Assembly (NCBI GenBank): GCA_020050835.1
Contig: JAGVKB010000154.1
Location: 1-64,000 of the forward strand
From: Candidatus Obscuribacterales bacterium
Lineage (GTDB): Bacteria > Cyanobacteriota > Vampirovibrionia > Obscuribacterales > Obscuribacteraceae
DNA: 64,000 nt
Reading direction: 5' to 3'
Part shown: positions 1 through 8,442 of the stretch, in pieces
Layout of the letters: every line of letters begins with the position of its first letter
How positions within the stretch are numbered: the first letter of the stretch is position 1
Notes under the pieces: model-generated
Told to the model about the DNA's origin: nothing
Seen by the model: the letters and a program-made list of their open reading frames with translations, nothing else
Databases searched by the model: none
Translations under genes and position numbers: made by a program

Positions 1-1101
1 CTGCACACGCACGTCGGCATCCGAGCCGGTGATATGAACTTGCCCGGCGAGCTGATCGGCGGCGACGGCGATTCTGCCGGCCGAGAAGCGCACAGTGTTT
101 GCCGCAAGCTCCCCGCCATTGACAGCCAAGTTAGGTTTGACGATATCGGAGACAAGATTTTTGACGGTGGCTATCTGCAGCTCTGAGGCCAACAATTTAC
201 CGGCAGCATTGTTGATGGTCAGGTCCATACCGGGAGCGCCGGCTAATGAGAGTTGGCCAGCCAGAGCCTGCATAATGCCATTTTGATTGTTTAACATGGC
301 CGTTGCGGCGTTAAGGTTGCCCAATTGCGCAGCAATTGTTCCGCTGTTGACCAGCTGAGCGGTTTGAATACTGAGATTCTGAACGGCATTCATGACTCCG
401 GTATTAGTCATGGTGCCGGCAGTCAAGCCAAGACTCCCCGCACTGGATATGGTGCCATTGTTCACTAAGGCATTGACAGCGTTCAAATTAAAGCTGAATC
501 CGCTGACTAAAGAAGCCGGATTGACACCGAAGCTGGCAGCCGCCGGAGCAAAATTGGACGTAATGAGCGCTCCTTGGCCATTCACTATATTGTTGGCGCC
601 GATTTGCCCAGCCATAACGGCCGGATCGGTCGAGAAAAGATACATCGTGCCGGAATTGGCTAAATTGCCGGTCAGGTTAACAACAGCCGCCCTGGCGAAA
701 TTGCTGAGCGCAGTCACATTTTGAGGAATAACCAGGCTGCTTACATATTGTGAAAAGCGTGCTCCGATATTGAAGCTGCCACCGACCGCCTGACCCTGGG
801 CTCCCAATTCGATGCTTTGCTGCCCGGTCGACACAACTTGATAGACCGCAAGCCGCTGCGCCGGCGTCAGAAACGTTGACGCCGAAACCTCCATCTTTTG
901 CCCGCCGACCTGAATGAAAACATTGCCGTTCTGGAGCAGATGACCCGCTGTCAAATTAGCTGACGCCGAGGTCAAATCCAGTTCGATTGGAGTCGGACCA
1001 GCAGCCGGCTGAGCCTGGGCAAGAGCGTAAGGAGAACAAAACGACAGTAAAAATGTGGCGGCCACAAGAACTGCCACAAACCGATTAGTTGCTTTATTCA
1101 C
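1..1101 (-). CDS. Secreted filamentous adhesin-like protein, 5' part (runs off left edge)
   Basis: The frame is open from a GTG at 1101 to the window edge (367 codons, no stop). AGGAAG lies six bases upstream of the GTG and fixes this start. A Sec signal peptide is clear: basic NKATNR, a hydrophobic core, and an ALA-type cleavage site near residue 29. The mature part is rich in Asn, Gly, Ser and Ala, with short repeats such as NSGTIAAQ, NNGTISSAG and NTGVMNA. These are typical of a right-handed beta-helix of the filamentous haemagglutinin type. It is a clear paralogue of the giant protein at 50690-57289: both share a block of about 60 residues after the signal (LTPAQRLAVYQVVSTGQQS here, VTPAEFLAIQQVLSSGQQT there) followed by NSGT turns. 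Likely role: surface or exported adhesin or matrix protein (inferred). Its C-terminus and any secretion partner lie outside the window. Confidence 0.85.
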   Translation of the reverse strand, partial: MNKATNRFVAVLVAATFLLSFCSPYALAQAQPAAGPTPIELDLTSASANLTAGHLLQNGNVFIQVGGQKMEVSASTFLTPAQRLAVYQVVSTGQQSIELGAQGQAVGGSFNIGARFSQYVSSLVIPQNVTALSNFARAAVVNLTGNLANSGTMYLFSTDPAVMAGQIGANNIVNGQGALITSNFAPAAASFGVNPASLVSGFSFNLNAVNALVNNGTISSAGSLGLTAGTMTNTGVMNAVQNLSIQTAQLVNSGTIAAQLGNLNAATAMLNNQNGIMQALAGQLSLAGAPGMDLTINNAAGKLLASELQIATVKNLVSDIVKPNLAVNGGELAANTVRFSAGRIAVAADQLAGQVHITGSDADVRVQ

Positions 1102-1445
1102 TGATTGCTTCCTGAGTGAGACAAGACATGCGGGCGCAGAGCTAGCGTGCGTAATGCACTACCTCCGGGTCAAGCGATTTCGATTGAAAAACTAGCCGAA
1201 ACTAATGAGGACCCTAGAATTAGTCAACTGATAATAGTGTTGCAGCCGCCAGACGTCAACAGGAATCCGCCGCAAGCTTTACGTTGTTGCCAGGAGCCAG
1301 CAAGGCTATGCAGAACAAGCATTTCGGCGAAATGAATCGAGCCTAACCGGTTTGCTCACTTTATAAAATCCACGTACTTTCAGCACACCACTCAGCAATT
1401 TCTACTTAATGAATGCCATAGTCAGCAAACTGTTCGCCCTTCGCT
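1102..1445. other. Intergenic region upstream of the adhesin-like gene
   Basis: This holds the AGGAAG ribosome site of the adhesin-like gene (around 1108-1113). Presumably it also holds that gene's promoter and the 3' end of the moe operon transcript. I see no confident promoter, hairpin terminator or coding sequence. The short plus-strand frame at 1147-1335 has no supporting features. Confidence 0.5.
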
Positions 1446-2681
1446 TCAATCATTCCAGCTCAGCAGCTCAGCAACAACTTGAGCACCTTCGGCTAGCTCG
1501 TCGGCATCGCAATCGAAGCGAACAAGACAGTTGGCAAGGCTCAAGCCGCCCAGCATATGCGAGTCTTGACCGGCTGCCGGACTAACCATCGCCTGGTTTC
1601 CCGCAACACTCATGACCGCCCGGACGAATTCCAACCTTCCGGACTTCTTGGACAGAGTCCTGGTGAGCTTGCCAGGCACAGTTTGATTTGTAAACGTAGA
1701 AGCCCCCATCATCTTGAGCAAGGACGGTCTCACCAGCTGATGGAAGGTGACGAGCGCTGAAACCGGATTGCCCGGCAGGCCGAAGACCAACTTGCGCTTG
1801 CTGCCCCTCTTTGAATCCAACGTTCCAAAGTAAACCGGCTTGCCAGGCTTGATCGCAATCTGCCAGAAGTGCCCGCGTACACCGCATTCTTCCAGGACAT
1901 CCTTGACGATGTCGTAGTCGCCGACCGAGACACCACCGGCGGTGATTAGCACATCCGATTCGCGCAGTCCCTGCTTGATTGCATTGCGGGTGGAATCCGC
2001 ATCATCGCGAGCAAGAAAGGTTCGGCACAGCTCGATGCCGAGATCATTGGCGGCCGCCACCAGAGCATACGTGTTGGAATCGTAAATCTGCCCAGGCTGA
2101 AGCGCTCGACCGGGTTTAACCAGCTCATTGCCGGTGGCGATCACAGCCAGTCTCGGCTTCTTGCAAACAGAGAACGCCGAAAAGCCCAGCATAGCCAACA
2201 AGCCGATGATCGGAGGAGTGATTCTGAGCCCGGGCGGCAAAATTTCCTGCCCTTTTTGAAACTCCGCTCCGCGTCGCCTGATGTTTTCGCCGGTTTGCAC
2301 GCTCTTGCGAACCAAGACATGCCCATTGCGCTCTTCACAAAATTCTCGCATTACTACCGCTTCGACCGAGTCGGGGACAGTAGCGCCGGTCAAAATCTTA
2401 AAGGCCGCCCCGGCCGTAAGGCGCTCACCGCCCGCGTCGCCGGCCTGAATCGTGCCGGCAAGCTTGAGAGCAACCGGTGACTCGGGAGAAGCCTGCCGCA
2501 GATCAGCGGTCAAAACACCAAAGCCGTCCACCGCTGAATTGTCGAAGGACGGCAGATCTCTCGTCGCCACTACCGGCGCGGCCAGGTAGCTGCCCAGCAG
2601 CTTCGCCAGCCTGACGTCCTGTCTCTCGAGCGTGCAGGTAGCCTTCAAGATTTCACAGAGCGCTTCTTCAAAAGAGATCAT
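1446..2681 (-). CDS. moeA: Molybdopterin molybdotransferase MoeA
   Basis: MoeA inserts molybdate into adenylylated molybdopterin, the last step of molybdenum-cofactor synthesis, in the cytoplasm. The 411-residue length is normal for the family. The N-terminal part carries LPSFDNSAVDGFGV (MoeA signature PxFxxSxxDG) near residue 43. The central MoCF-binding domain shows AVIATGNELVKPG, IYDSNTYAL and ITAGGVSVGDYD. The sugar-binding-like C-terminal part carries FGLPGNPVSALVTF. The ATG at 2681 overlaps the moaA stop as ATGA, so the two are translationally coupled. It is the last gene of moaD-moaE-moaA-moeA. Function is assigned from well-known family motifs with high certainty. Confidence 0.96.
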   Translation of the reverse strand: MISFEEALCEILKATCTLERQDVRLAKLLGSYLAAPVVATRDLPSFDNSAVDGFGVLTADLRQASPESPVALKLAGTIQAGDAGGERLTAGAAFKILTGATVPDSVEAVVMREFCEERNGHVLVRKSVQTGENIRRRGAEFQKGQEILPPGLRITPPIIGLLAMLGFSAFSVCKKPRLAVIATGNELVKPGRALQPGQIYDSNTYALVAAANDLGIELCRTFLARDDADSTRNAIKQGLRESDVLITAGGVSVGDYDIVKDVLEECGVRGHFWQIAIKPGKPVYFGTLDSKRGSKRKLVFGLPGNPVSALVTFHQLVRPSLLKMMGASTFTNQTVPGKLTRTLSKKSGRLEFVRAVMSVAGNQAMVSPAAGQDSHMLGGLSLANCLVRFDCDADELAEGAQVVAELLSWND

Positions 2682-3661
2682 CCGCCGATCTCCACCATCG
2701 ACCGATTTGCCATACCGACCAGCTCCTCCATCGGAGGATGGGCTTCCGGCTTCTGCATTACCGCCTCCAGGATTAGCTTGCCTAGCTCATCGTCGCTAAT
2801 ACCGCCCCTGATTGCATCGCGCAGGCTCATCTCGGGAGCATAAAACAAGCAAGACTTGAGCGCCCCATCGGCCGTGAGGCGAAGGCGGTTGCAGGTTCCA
2901 CAGAAGCTGTCGGACATGGACGAAATAAAGCTGACGGTACCGCTATGCCCAGCCAGAGCGAAATCCCTTGCCACCGCACCGGTTTCACCAGGCAGCGGAA
3001 CCAACCGGAAACGCTTTTCGACAGTCTTGATCATCTCCGCACTGGACAACATTCGGCCTTTGTGCCACTGATTGTCCGGAAACGGCATGTACTCGATAAA
3101 TCGAATATTGACTCCTCTATCTTTCACAAATTCAACAAAGTCGAGGATCTCATCATCGTTGTACCCAGCCATCACGACACAATTCAGCTTGACAGATTCA
3201 AATCCAGCGGCGAGCGCCGCCTCGATGCCGGCCATTACTTTGTCGAAATCGTCTCGCTGAGTAATCTCCTGGAATCTGGCTTTCTGCAACGAATCCAGAC
3301 TGATATTGAGAGCCGTCAATCCGGAACTCTTAAAAACAGCCGCTTTGTCGGCGAGCAAAACGGCATTAGTAGTCATAGCCAGCGTCTTAACACCAGGCAA
3401 CGATGCGAGCCTGGCCACCAGACTTTCAAGATCTCGCCTTACCATCGGCTCTCCGCCCGTTATGCGAATCTTGCTGATGCCCATCTCAACCAGGATAGAG
3501 GCGATTCGAACGATCTCTTCGAATTGCAAAATTTCGTCGCGTTTCTTCCAGACGATCGATTCGGACGGCATGCAGTAAAGACAACGAAGATTGCAGCGAT
3601 CCGTGACCGAGATTCGAAGGTACGTGTGCTCGCGTCCGAACTTGTCGACCAAACGGCTCAT
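2678..3661 (-). CDS. moaA: GTP 3',8-cyclase MoaA (radical SAM)
   Basis: MoaA converts GTP to 3',8-cyclo-7,8-dihydro-GTP, the first step of molybdopterin synthesis. The radical-SAM cluster motif CxxxCxxC is present as C23, C27 and C30 (TDRCNLRCLYC). The SAM-binding ITGGEP motif follows. The second cluster motif CGTCNRLRLTADGALKSC is near the C-terminus, and the protein ends in the Gly-Gly tail that MoaA needs for catalysis. I chose the ATG at 3661 (327 residues), which overlaps the moaE stop as ATGA. The frame extends further upstream inside moaE, but those residues match nothing in MoaA. The ATGA junctions on both sides show a tightly coupled operon. MoaC, which completes the step, is not in the window. 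Confidence 0.96.
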   Translation of the reverse strand: MSRLVDKFGREHTYLRISVTDRCNLRCLYCMPSESIVWKKRDEILQFEEIVRIASILVEMGISKIRITGGEPMVRRDLESLVARLASLPGVKTLAMTTNAVLLADKAAVFKSSGLTALNISLDSLQKARFQEITQRDDFDKVMAGIEAALAAGFESVKLNCVVMAGYNDDEILDFVEFVKDRGVNIRFIEYMPFPDNQWHKGRMLSSAEMIKTVEKRFRLVPLPGETGAVARDFALAGHSGTVSFISSMSDSFCGTCNRLRLTADGALKSCLFYAPEMSLRDAIRGGISDDELGKLILEAVMQKPEAHPPMEELVGMANRSMVEIGG

Positions 3662-4122
3662 GGCGTCCCGCTTCCGCTCGCAGCCGCCAGCTGGTGCTGA
3701 GGCGAACTGCAGGATTGACAATTCACCCATTGGGAAGAACCGTCAGCATAATGCTCCTTTTTCCAAATCGGCAAGCGAGCCTTGATCTCATCAATGATGT
3801 AACGACATCCTTCAAAAGCCTCTGCCCGGTGAGCAGCTGTAACGCCAACCCAAACGGCAAGTTCGCCTATGGCAAGCGTGCCAACCCGGTGAATACAGCG
3901 AAAAGCGATCAATCCAAAACGATCTTTGGCTTCTAACAAAATGCGCTCGGCTTCGCTCACAGCCAGAGACTGATGCGCCTCGTACTCCAGGCGCGTCACA
4001 GCTCGCCCCTCATTATGATCGCGCACCCAGCCTTCAAATGAGACGTACGCTCCGGCCCGGCTGTCGTCGAGCGAAAGCCTGAGAAGGTTTACATCCAATG
4101 ACTCCGTCGCAATCGAAAACAC
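3658..4122 (-). CDS. moaE: Molybdopterin synthase catalytic subunit MoaE
   Basis: MoaE is the large subunit of molybdopterin synthase, which moves sulfur from the MoaD C-terminus onto precursor Z. The 154 residues contain the family core: GAYVSFEGWVRDHNEG, LEYEAHQSLA, RCIHRVGTLAIGE, VGVTAAHRAEAF and the catalytic-loop segment PIWKKEHYADGSSQWV with its essential lysines. The GTG start at 4122 sits two bases after the moaD stop. GGGAGG, inside the end of moaD, is its ribosome site. The stop overlaps moaA. The C-terminal tail of about 15 residues beyond the normal end is poorly conserved and is partly dictated by the overlap with the moaA leader. Confidence 0.95.
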   Translation of the reverse strand: MFSIATESLDVNLLRLSLDDSRAGAYVSFEGWVRDHNEGRAVTRLEYEAHQSLAVSEAERILLEAKDRFGLIAFRCIHRVGTLAIGELAVWVGVTAAHRAEAFEGCRYIIDEIKARLPIWKKEHYADGSSQWVNCQSCSSPQHQLAAASGSGTP

Positions 4123-4124
4123 AA

Positions 4125-4382
4125 TTAGCCTCCCGCGACCGGAGGAATGAGGACAACCTTACTGCGGTCCTCCACCAGATCATCCCAGCTGCGAAACTGA
4201 TCATCGACCGCTACCCTGAGACTTTCCAGCGGCAGCCCGAATTTGTGCTTTTCCTTGAGCTGAACGTAAAGCTGCCTGAGCGTCTGAGCCGATGTTTGAA
4301 TCGTCTCGCCCGGAATGCCGCTCTGCTCTTTGAGCACAGCGAAGTACTGAATCTCGACCTGCTTTTTTGGCGCCTCAGTCAT
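4125..4382 (-). CDS. moaD: Molybdopterin synthase sulfur carrier subunit MoaD
   Basis: Ubiquitin-fold sulfur carrier (85 residues from the ATG at 4382) ending in PPVAGG. The terminal Gly-Gly is adenylated and thiocarboxylated before sulfur transfer to molybdopterin by MoaE. The segments QIYFAVLKEQSG-like at the N-terminus and VAVDDQF near residue 57 fit MoaD. The frame is open up to a TTG at 4424, which would add 14 unconserved residues. Neither start has an ideal ribosome site (GGGAG lies about 14 bases before the ATG), so the start is uncertain. First gene of the moaD-moaE-moaA-moeA operon. Its leader is described separately. Confidence 0.9.
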   Translation of the reverse strand: MTEAPKKQVEIQYFAVLKEQSGIPGETIQTSAQTLRQLYVQLKEKHKFGLPLESLRVAVDDQFRSWDDLVEDRSKVVLIPPVAGG

Positions 4383-4533
4383 GATCGACGCAGAAGCTCC
4401 CACGGACACCCGAATCTCTGGCAAAGGTCAATTGTCTCATATGCAAAGAACCGTGTCACTGCGAGTATCTCTCCTCCACGCTCAGTCAGCAATCGGACGG
4501 TCCTGGTGATGCATGAAACCGTGTACCGGAGAG

Positions 4534-4579
4534 ATGCCAGGCATCGCTCGGATACTTGCCTGGCATGACTCCTGCCAGG
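4534..4579. other. Mutually exclusive hairpins between moaD and the Lys/Asp/Gly-repeat gene
   Basis: The segment 4557-4566 can pair in two ways. It can pair with 4534-4543 (ten perfect base pairs, 13-base loop). Alternatively 4559-4565 can pair with 4573-4579 (seven perfect base pairs, 7-base loop that reads GGAGTCA on the minus strand). Both cannot form at once. The site lies in the divergent leader between moaD (minus, ATG 4382) and the gene starting at 4746 (plus), so it could act as an RNA switch on either transcript or as a bidirectional terminator. There is no T-run directly after either stem. I could not match it to the molybdenum-cofactor riboswitch. Confidence 0.45.
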
Positions 4580-4672
4580 CTTAACCGACCCAATTGGGAC
4601 TCTCCCCCCTGAGCCGAGCGCCTGCGCTAGCTGTATGGAGCCATTTCACGGACTTTTCACAAATTGTCCTTA

Positions 4673-4697
4673 CACTCTCCCCTGGTTGGTTAGAGTG
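4673..4697 (+). other. Leader hairpin with C-rich loop
   Basis: CACTCT (4673-4678) pairs with AGAGTG (4692-4697) around a loop that starts CCCC. It lies 49 bases upstream of the ATG at 4746. Together with the ACTCTCCCCC run at 4599-4608 it resembles the C-rich loops of the twin RNA elements at 17.3-17.7 kb. The significance is uncertain. Confidence 0.3.
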
Positions 4698-4745
4698 CCA
4701 GAACTCTACAGGTTGGCGGTTACTAAGTTACGAGGGCTATCCCCA

Positions 4746-7700
4746 ATGCCTCAAGGCGCAGAGAATCAAGAACGACTCCCAGTTGAAAAACCGGTTGAGA
4801 GCAACAACACTCCAACCCAGGTCGCCGCTCTCTCTTTTACCGATGTCCGCCAAGACTTCAACAAATTTCTCGATGATCTCAATCGCAGCAACAAGAACAG
4901 CTCGCTTGATCTTCTGGATCGTGGGCTTTTGCCAGGTTTCAAACTCGGAAAGAATTCGGACAATCCGGTCCAATCTCGCGACAAAGAAGGTCGCCCAAGC
5001 ACTATCGACTTAAATGGAAAGTCCCTCAAAGTTGAATATGACAAAGAAGGCAATGTCTCTAAAATTGTCAATGCCGACAATCCGAGCAAGACCTTTCTCG
5101 ACGCGCAAGGCGTTAAGGACGGCAAAATCCAGGTCGACAAAACAAGCGGGAACATAAGCCACAAGAGCCCAACCGGTGGAGACATTGAATACAATCTGAA
5201 GGACGGCACCAAGACTCAGACTTCCGCCGACAAGAAAGAGCGCGCAATTACCGACAAAAACGGTAATAAGACGATCCAAGAAGGCGACGGGAAAGGCAAC
5301 TACACCACAACCGGATTCAAGAGCAAAGACGGCACTGAGTATAAGGTCGAAACAGATCAGTTCAACTCGAAAGAGATCAAATCAGTCAGCAAGCTCGGCG
5401 AAGGCGGAAAGGCTGAAAAAACCGTTGATGGCGGCAAGCTCTCCTTCGACAAGGAAGGCCGGCTGACTCAACAGATCGGCGACCGCACGAACATTTATGA
5501 CAAAGACCTCAATCTTACCGAATCAAAAGGCAAAGACGGAAAGACAATCGAGAAGGTCGGACAGAACGGCGTAAAATCGTTGCAGCTGGATAAAGATGGC
5601 ACTCTGGTTGCCGACCTGGGCAACAACACATTTCGAGCCACAAACGCTGACGGCTCCAAAGTTCAATACAGCCAGACCGCCGACGGCAACGGCAACTTCA
5701 AGCGCGAGCTGCAGAACCTCGATGCGGCCGGCGCAAAAAGCGGACATAAGTATGAGATGACCGTCGACAAGGACGGCAAGATTCAAGGCAATGAAGTTAC
5801 CCGCCATAATGAAGGCGGCGGCACGACCAAGCTGCCGGTGGAAAACGGCAAGCTAATCGAGCAGCATGGGGAGCGCAAAGTCACTCGCGATTCCAAATTG
5901 AACGCCACTGAAGTCTCCGGTAAAGACGGCGAAAAGGTAGCAAAAGTTGGTGAGCGCGGCGTCAAGTCGCTCAATGTAGACGAACAAGGCAATGTAACTG
6001 CCGGCTTGGGCGACGGCAAGTTTCGGGCTATCGACACCAATGGCAAGAAAACCGAGTATCAGGAGAAGTCCGTCGCCGGCAAGCCAAATCAAGTGGAGCG
6101 CACCTACTCCTCTCCGCCCGGCTTGAGCACGACGGTCGAGAAAGGTCCAAACGGCAAAGAAGATATTATCGAGGCCAAGCGCAACGGAGTGACCGCCGCC
6201 AAAGTTGGCGACAACGGCGTCAAATCGATCGGATTGGATGAAAAGAACAATGTCGTGGCAGATCTCGGCGACAACAAAGCTCGTCTGACCAGCCCTGACG
6301 GCAAGAGCATTGAATACCAGGACAAAGCGGTTGAAGGCAAACCCGGTCAATTCGAGCGCACATTCTCTAATCCGCCCGGATACAGCATGGCGGTCGAGAA
6401 GGATAAGAACGGCAAGGAGAAAGTCCTCGAAGTTCGCAAACAGGATGCCGCCGGCGAAAATGTCACGCTCACAAAGGTCGGGGAGAAGAAGGTCCAGTCC
6501 ATTCAGGGCATAGACTCGGAAGGCAAGATTACAAGCAAGCTTGATGACGGCAAGACCTTCCGCGTTCAAGGGAAGGACGGCAAAGAGGTCTCCAAATTCA
6601 CTGAGCGCACCGAAGGGGATAAGACTATCCGGAGCTTCAACCCACCATCCGGTGTTGAAGTGACGATGGTCAACGGGCAAGCGACCGAAGTTAAGTACGA
6701 CACGAAAGATCGCAAGGAAACCTGGAAGGTCGGGCAAGATGGCACCGCCGTTAGACAGGGCGGCAGCGGTGAGCCAAACAAGATAGAAAAGGCGCACGTC
6801 GACCCGGCGACCGGCACTATCGCCGGCGAAGCTCAGCTGCGCGACAAGCATGGACAGCCCGAAAAGGTGCAAATCGCCGTTAACCCGGACGGCACTCGCA
6901 CTGAGACGCGAACCGCAAAAGACAAGGCGGGCACCAGCTACGAGTACAAAACGACCAAGGACAAGGACGGGCACCCGACTGAAGTGCAGCATCCGCTGCT
7001 TAAGGACGGCAAAGTAGTTGCTGGCACTGCGCAAACCACAAAATTCGACTATGAGAAGAAAGATGGACAGGTCGTTACCAAAGACGGCAAGCCAGAACTC
7101 AAGCGCATTGAATTCCAGACCCAAACCGCTGACGGCAACGAAAAGTCGCTGGCACTGACCAAGCAAGCAGATGGGAAATGGGGTCTTTCGGAGAGCGTAT
7201 ACAACCATCAGACCAGAAAGATGGAAGACCGCCCGATGATCGGCAAGGACGGCAAGCAAGTCACCTGGGGCGCCAACCCGCAAGTCGAGAAGGACGGCAC
7301 CCTGAAGTTAAGAGAATCCGACCGCAGCTTGAGCAAGTTTGCGCCAACTGGTGAAATCGAGCGCAAAGCAGCCGAAGATTTCTCGAAAGGTCCGGAATCA
7401 GATGCCGAAAAGGCTGCCGCCAAGAAGAGAACGGAGATAGTTCAAGTCGGAACCCAGAGCGACGGCAAAAAGACCTGGGGACAAGGGGTGCCGTCGGTCA
7501 ATAGCCAATGGGGCTTCGATGGGTATGGCGCGGACAAAGGCAATCTGACCGAAACCCATATGGGAGATCAGGGCTACTCTTATACCATCAGCCAGCAAGT
7601 CAAAGACGGTCAGATCGAACGGCGCGAAACCAAGTTTAATACTGAAAAGGGCGTGTCCATCTATTACAGGGACAGCGACGGCAATATGAAGTCCATCAAG

Positions 7701-8327
7701 GGCGTCACCAGCATGGTCAGCGAGCGCCAGCAAGATGGAAGCTACAAGGTCACATACAACGTCAAGGGACAGAACGCCGGCGACGCCAATGCTCCCAAGC
7801 CGGTGTCCGTCAATACTACCGCCGACGGCCGTTATGTAGACCAAGATGGAATGGCGGTTGGAGGCAAGCTGGACGCACCAGCCCAACCGAAAGTAACCGC
7901 TCACTCCAAGGCTGGCAGCGACGGAAAGCCTGACAATCCGCAAGGCAATGTGCGCGGTTTGGAGCATCTGATTCGCAACACTGACACCAGCACCGAAGCC
8001 GGCAAGAAGAAAGCAGACGAATTGGCTCAACAGCTCATTGCCGAGCAGACAAAGGTCGAGGACCAGAACATCGGCAAGGCGATTCAAGACAACAATCGCC
8101 CGGCACAGCTCGAGGCCGAGCGCCGCAAGGCAGACCTGGAATATCAGATGCAATCGGACCGTGAGCGCCAGAAGCTGGTCGAGCGGGTAAAGAAGGGTGA
8201 GTCGGCGGCGGACAAGCCGGCCGAACAGCCCAAGAAGCCGGCGGCACCGGTCAAGCCCACTCCCCAGGTCCGCCCTGCACTACCGGTGATACCATACGAC
8301 CCCGGCTATTGCCCGGGCGGCAGCTGA
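4746..8327 (+). CDS. Giant Lys/Asp/Gly-repeat protein
   Basis: 1,193 residues from the ATG at 4746, which has GAGGG nine bases upstream. The frame also runs upstream to 4635, but the extra residues are unlike the rest. I recognise no enzyme domain. Most of the protein is a chain of short beta-type repeats built on DGK/NGK turns. A larger unit (GVKSLxxDxxGxVxAxLGD, then FRA and an ExxDGKxxEY tail) recurs near nucleotides 5565, 5955, 6213 and 6489. This recalls RHS/YD or beta-propeller-like repeats but without YD motifs. There is no signal peptide or transmembrane segment. The last about 130 residues are helical and charged (EAERRKADLEYQMQSDRER), then a Pro/Lys-rich tail ends in PGYCPGGS. Highly hydrophilic. 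The long repetitive chain suggests a structural or secreted role. Function unknown. Confidence 0.85.
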   Translation: MPQGAENQERLPVEKPVESNNTPTQVAALSFTDVRQDFNKFLDDLNRSNKNSSLDLLDRGLLPGFKLGKNSDNPVQSRDKEGRPSTIDLNGKSLKVEYDKEGNVSKIVNADNPSKTFLDAQGVKDGKIQVDKTSGNISHKSPTGGDIEYNLKDGTKTQTSADKKERAITDKNGNKTIQEGDGKGNYTTTGFKSKDGTEYKVETDQFNSKEIKSVSKLGEGGKAEKTVDGGKLSFDKEGRLTQQIGDRTNIYDKDLNLTESKGKDGKTIEKVGQNGVKSLQLDKDGTLVADLGNNTFRATNADGSKVQYSQTADGNGNFKRELQNLDAAGAKSGHKYEMTVDKDGKIQGNEVTRHNEGGGTTKLPVENGKLIEQHGERKVTRDSKLNATEVSGKDGEKVAKVGERGVKSLNVDEQGNVTAGLGDGKFRAIDTNGKKTEYQEKSVAGKPNQVERTYSSPPGLSTTVEKGPNGKEDIIEAKRNGVTAAKVGDNGVKSIGLDEKNNVVADLGDNKARLTSPDGKSIEYQDKAVEGKPGQFERTFSNPPGYSMAVEKDKNGKEKVLEVRKQDAAGENVTLTKVGEKKVQSIQGIDSEGKITSKLDDGKTFRVQGKDGKEVSKFTERTEGDKTIRSFNPPSGVEVTMVNGQATEVKYDTKDRKETWKVGQDGTAVRQGGSGEPNKIEKAHVDPATGTIAGEAQLRDKHGQPEKVQIAVNPDGTRTETRTAKDKAGTSYEYKTTKDKDGHPTEVQHPLLKDGKVVAGTAQTTKFDYEKKDGQVVTKDGKPELKRIEFQTQTADGNEKSLALTKQADGKWGLSESVYNHQTRKMEDRPMIGKDGKQVTWGANPQVEKDGTLKLRESDRSLSKFAPTGEIERKAAEDFSKGPESDAEKAAAKKRTEIVQVGTQSDGKKTWGQGVPSVNSQWGFDGYGADKGNLTETHMGDQGYSYTISQQVKDGQIERRETKFNTEKGVSIYYRDSDGNMKSIKGVTSMVSERQQDGSYKVTYNVKGQNAGDANAPKPVSVNTTADGRYVDQDGMAVGGKLDAPAQPKVTAHSKAGSDGKPDNPQGNVRGLEHLIRNTDTSTEAGKKKADELAQQLIAEQTKVEDQNIGKAIQDNNRPAQLEAERRKADLEYQMQSDRERQKLVERVKKGESAADKPAEQPKKPAAPVKPTPQVRPALPVIPYDPGYCPGGS

Positions 8328-8340
8328 CGTCGTTAATGAT

Positions 8341-8357
8341 GCTGCCAGGTTGGCAGC
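8341..8357 (+). terminator. Possible terminator hairpin after the repeat protein
   Basis: GCTGCCA pairs with TGGCAGC around a three-base loop, 14 bases after the stop codon at 8327. No clear T-run follows on the plus strand, so termination is uncertain. Confidence 0.35.
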
Positions 8358-8442
8358 AAGGTAATTGAATCGAAACAACAAACGTCCAAAGACTGAGCTG
8401 CAGTCCGGCGAAACTGTACGCGGACAATGCTTCGCTCGCCGT

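Noticed and set aside
2945-3700. Plus-strand frame of 251 codons opposite moaA
   Set aside because: moaA is certain on the other strand; the plus-strand product has no recognisable pattern.
4635-4745. N-terminal extension of the Lys/Asp/Gly-repeat protein from the ATG at 4635
   Set aside because: The extra residues are hydrophobic and unlike the protein; the ATG at 4746 has a clear GAGGG site.
5853-7283. Long minus-strand frame (476 codons) inside the repeat gene
   Set aside because: It is the mirror of a Lys/Asp/Gly-rich gene: Leu/Val/Phe-rich composition with no domain, start or ribosome site.
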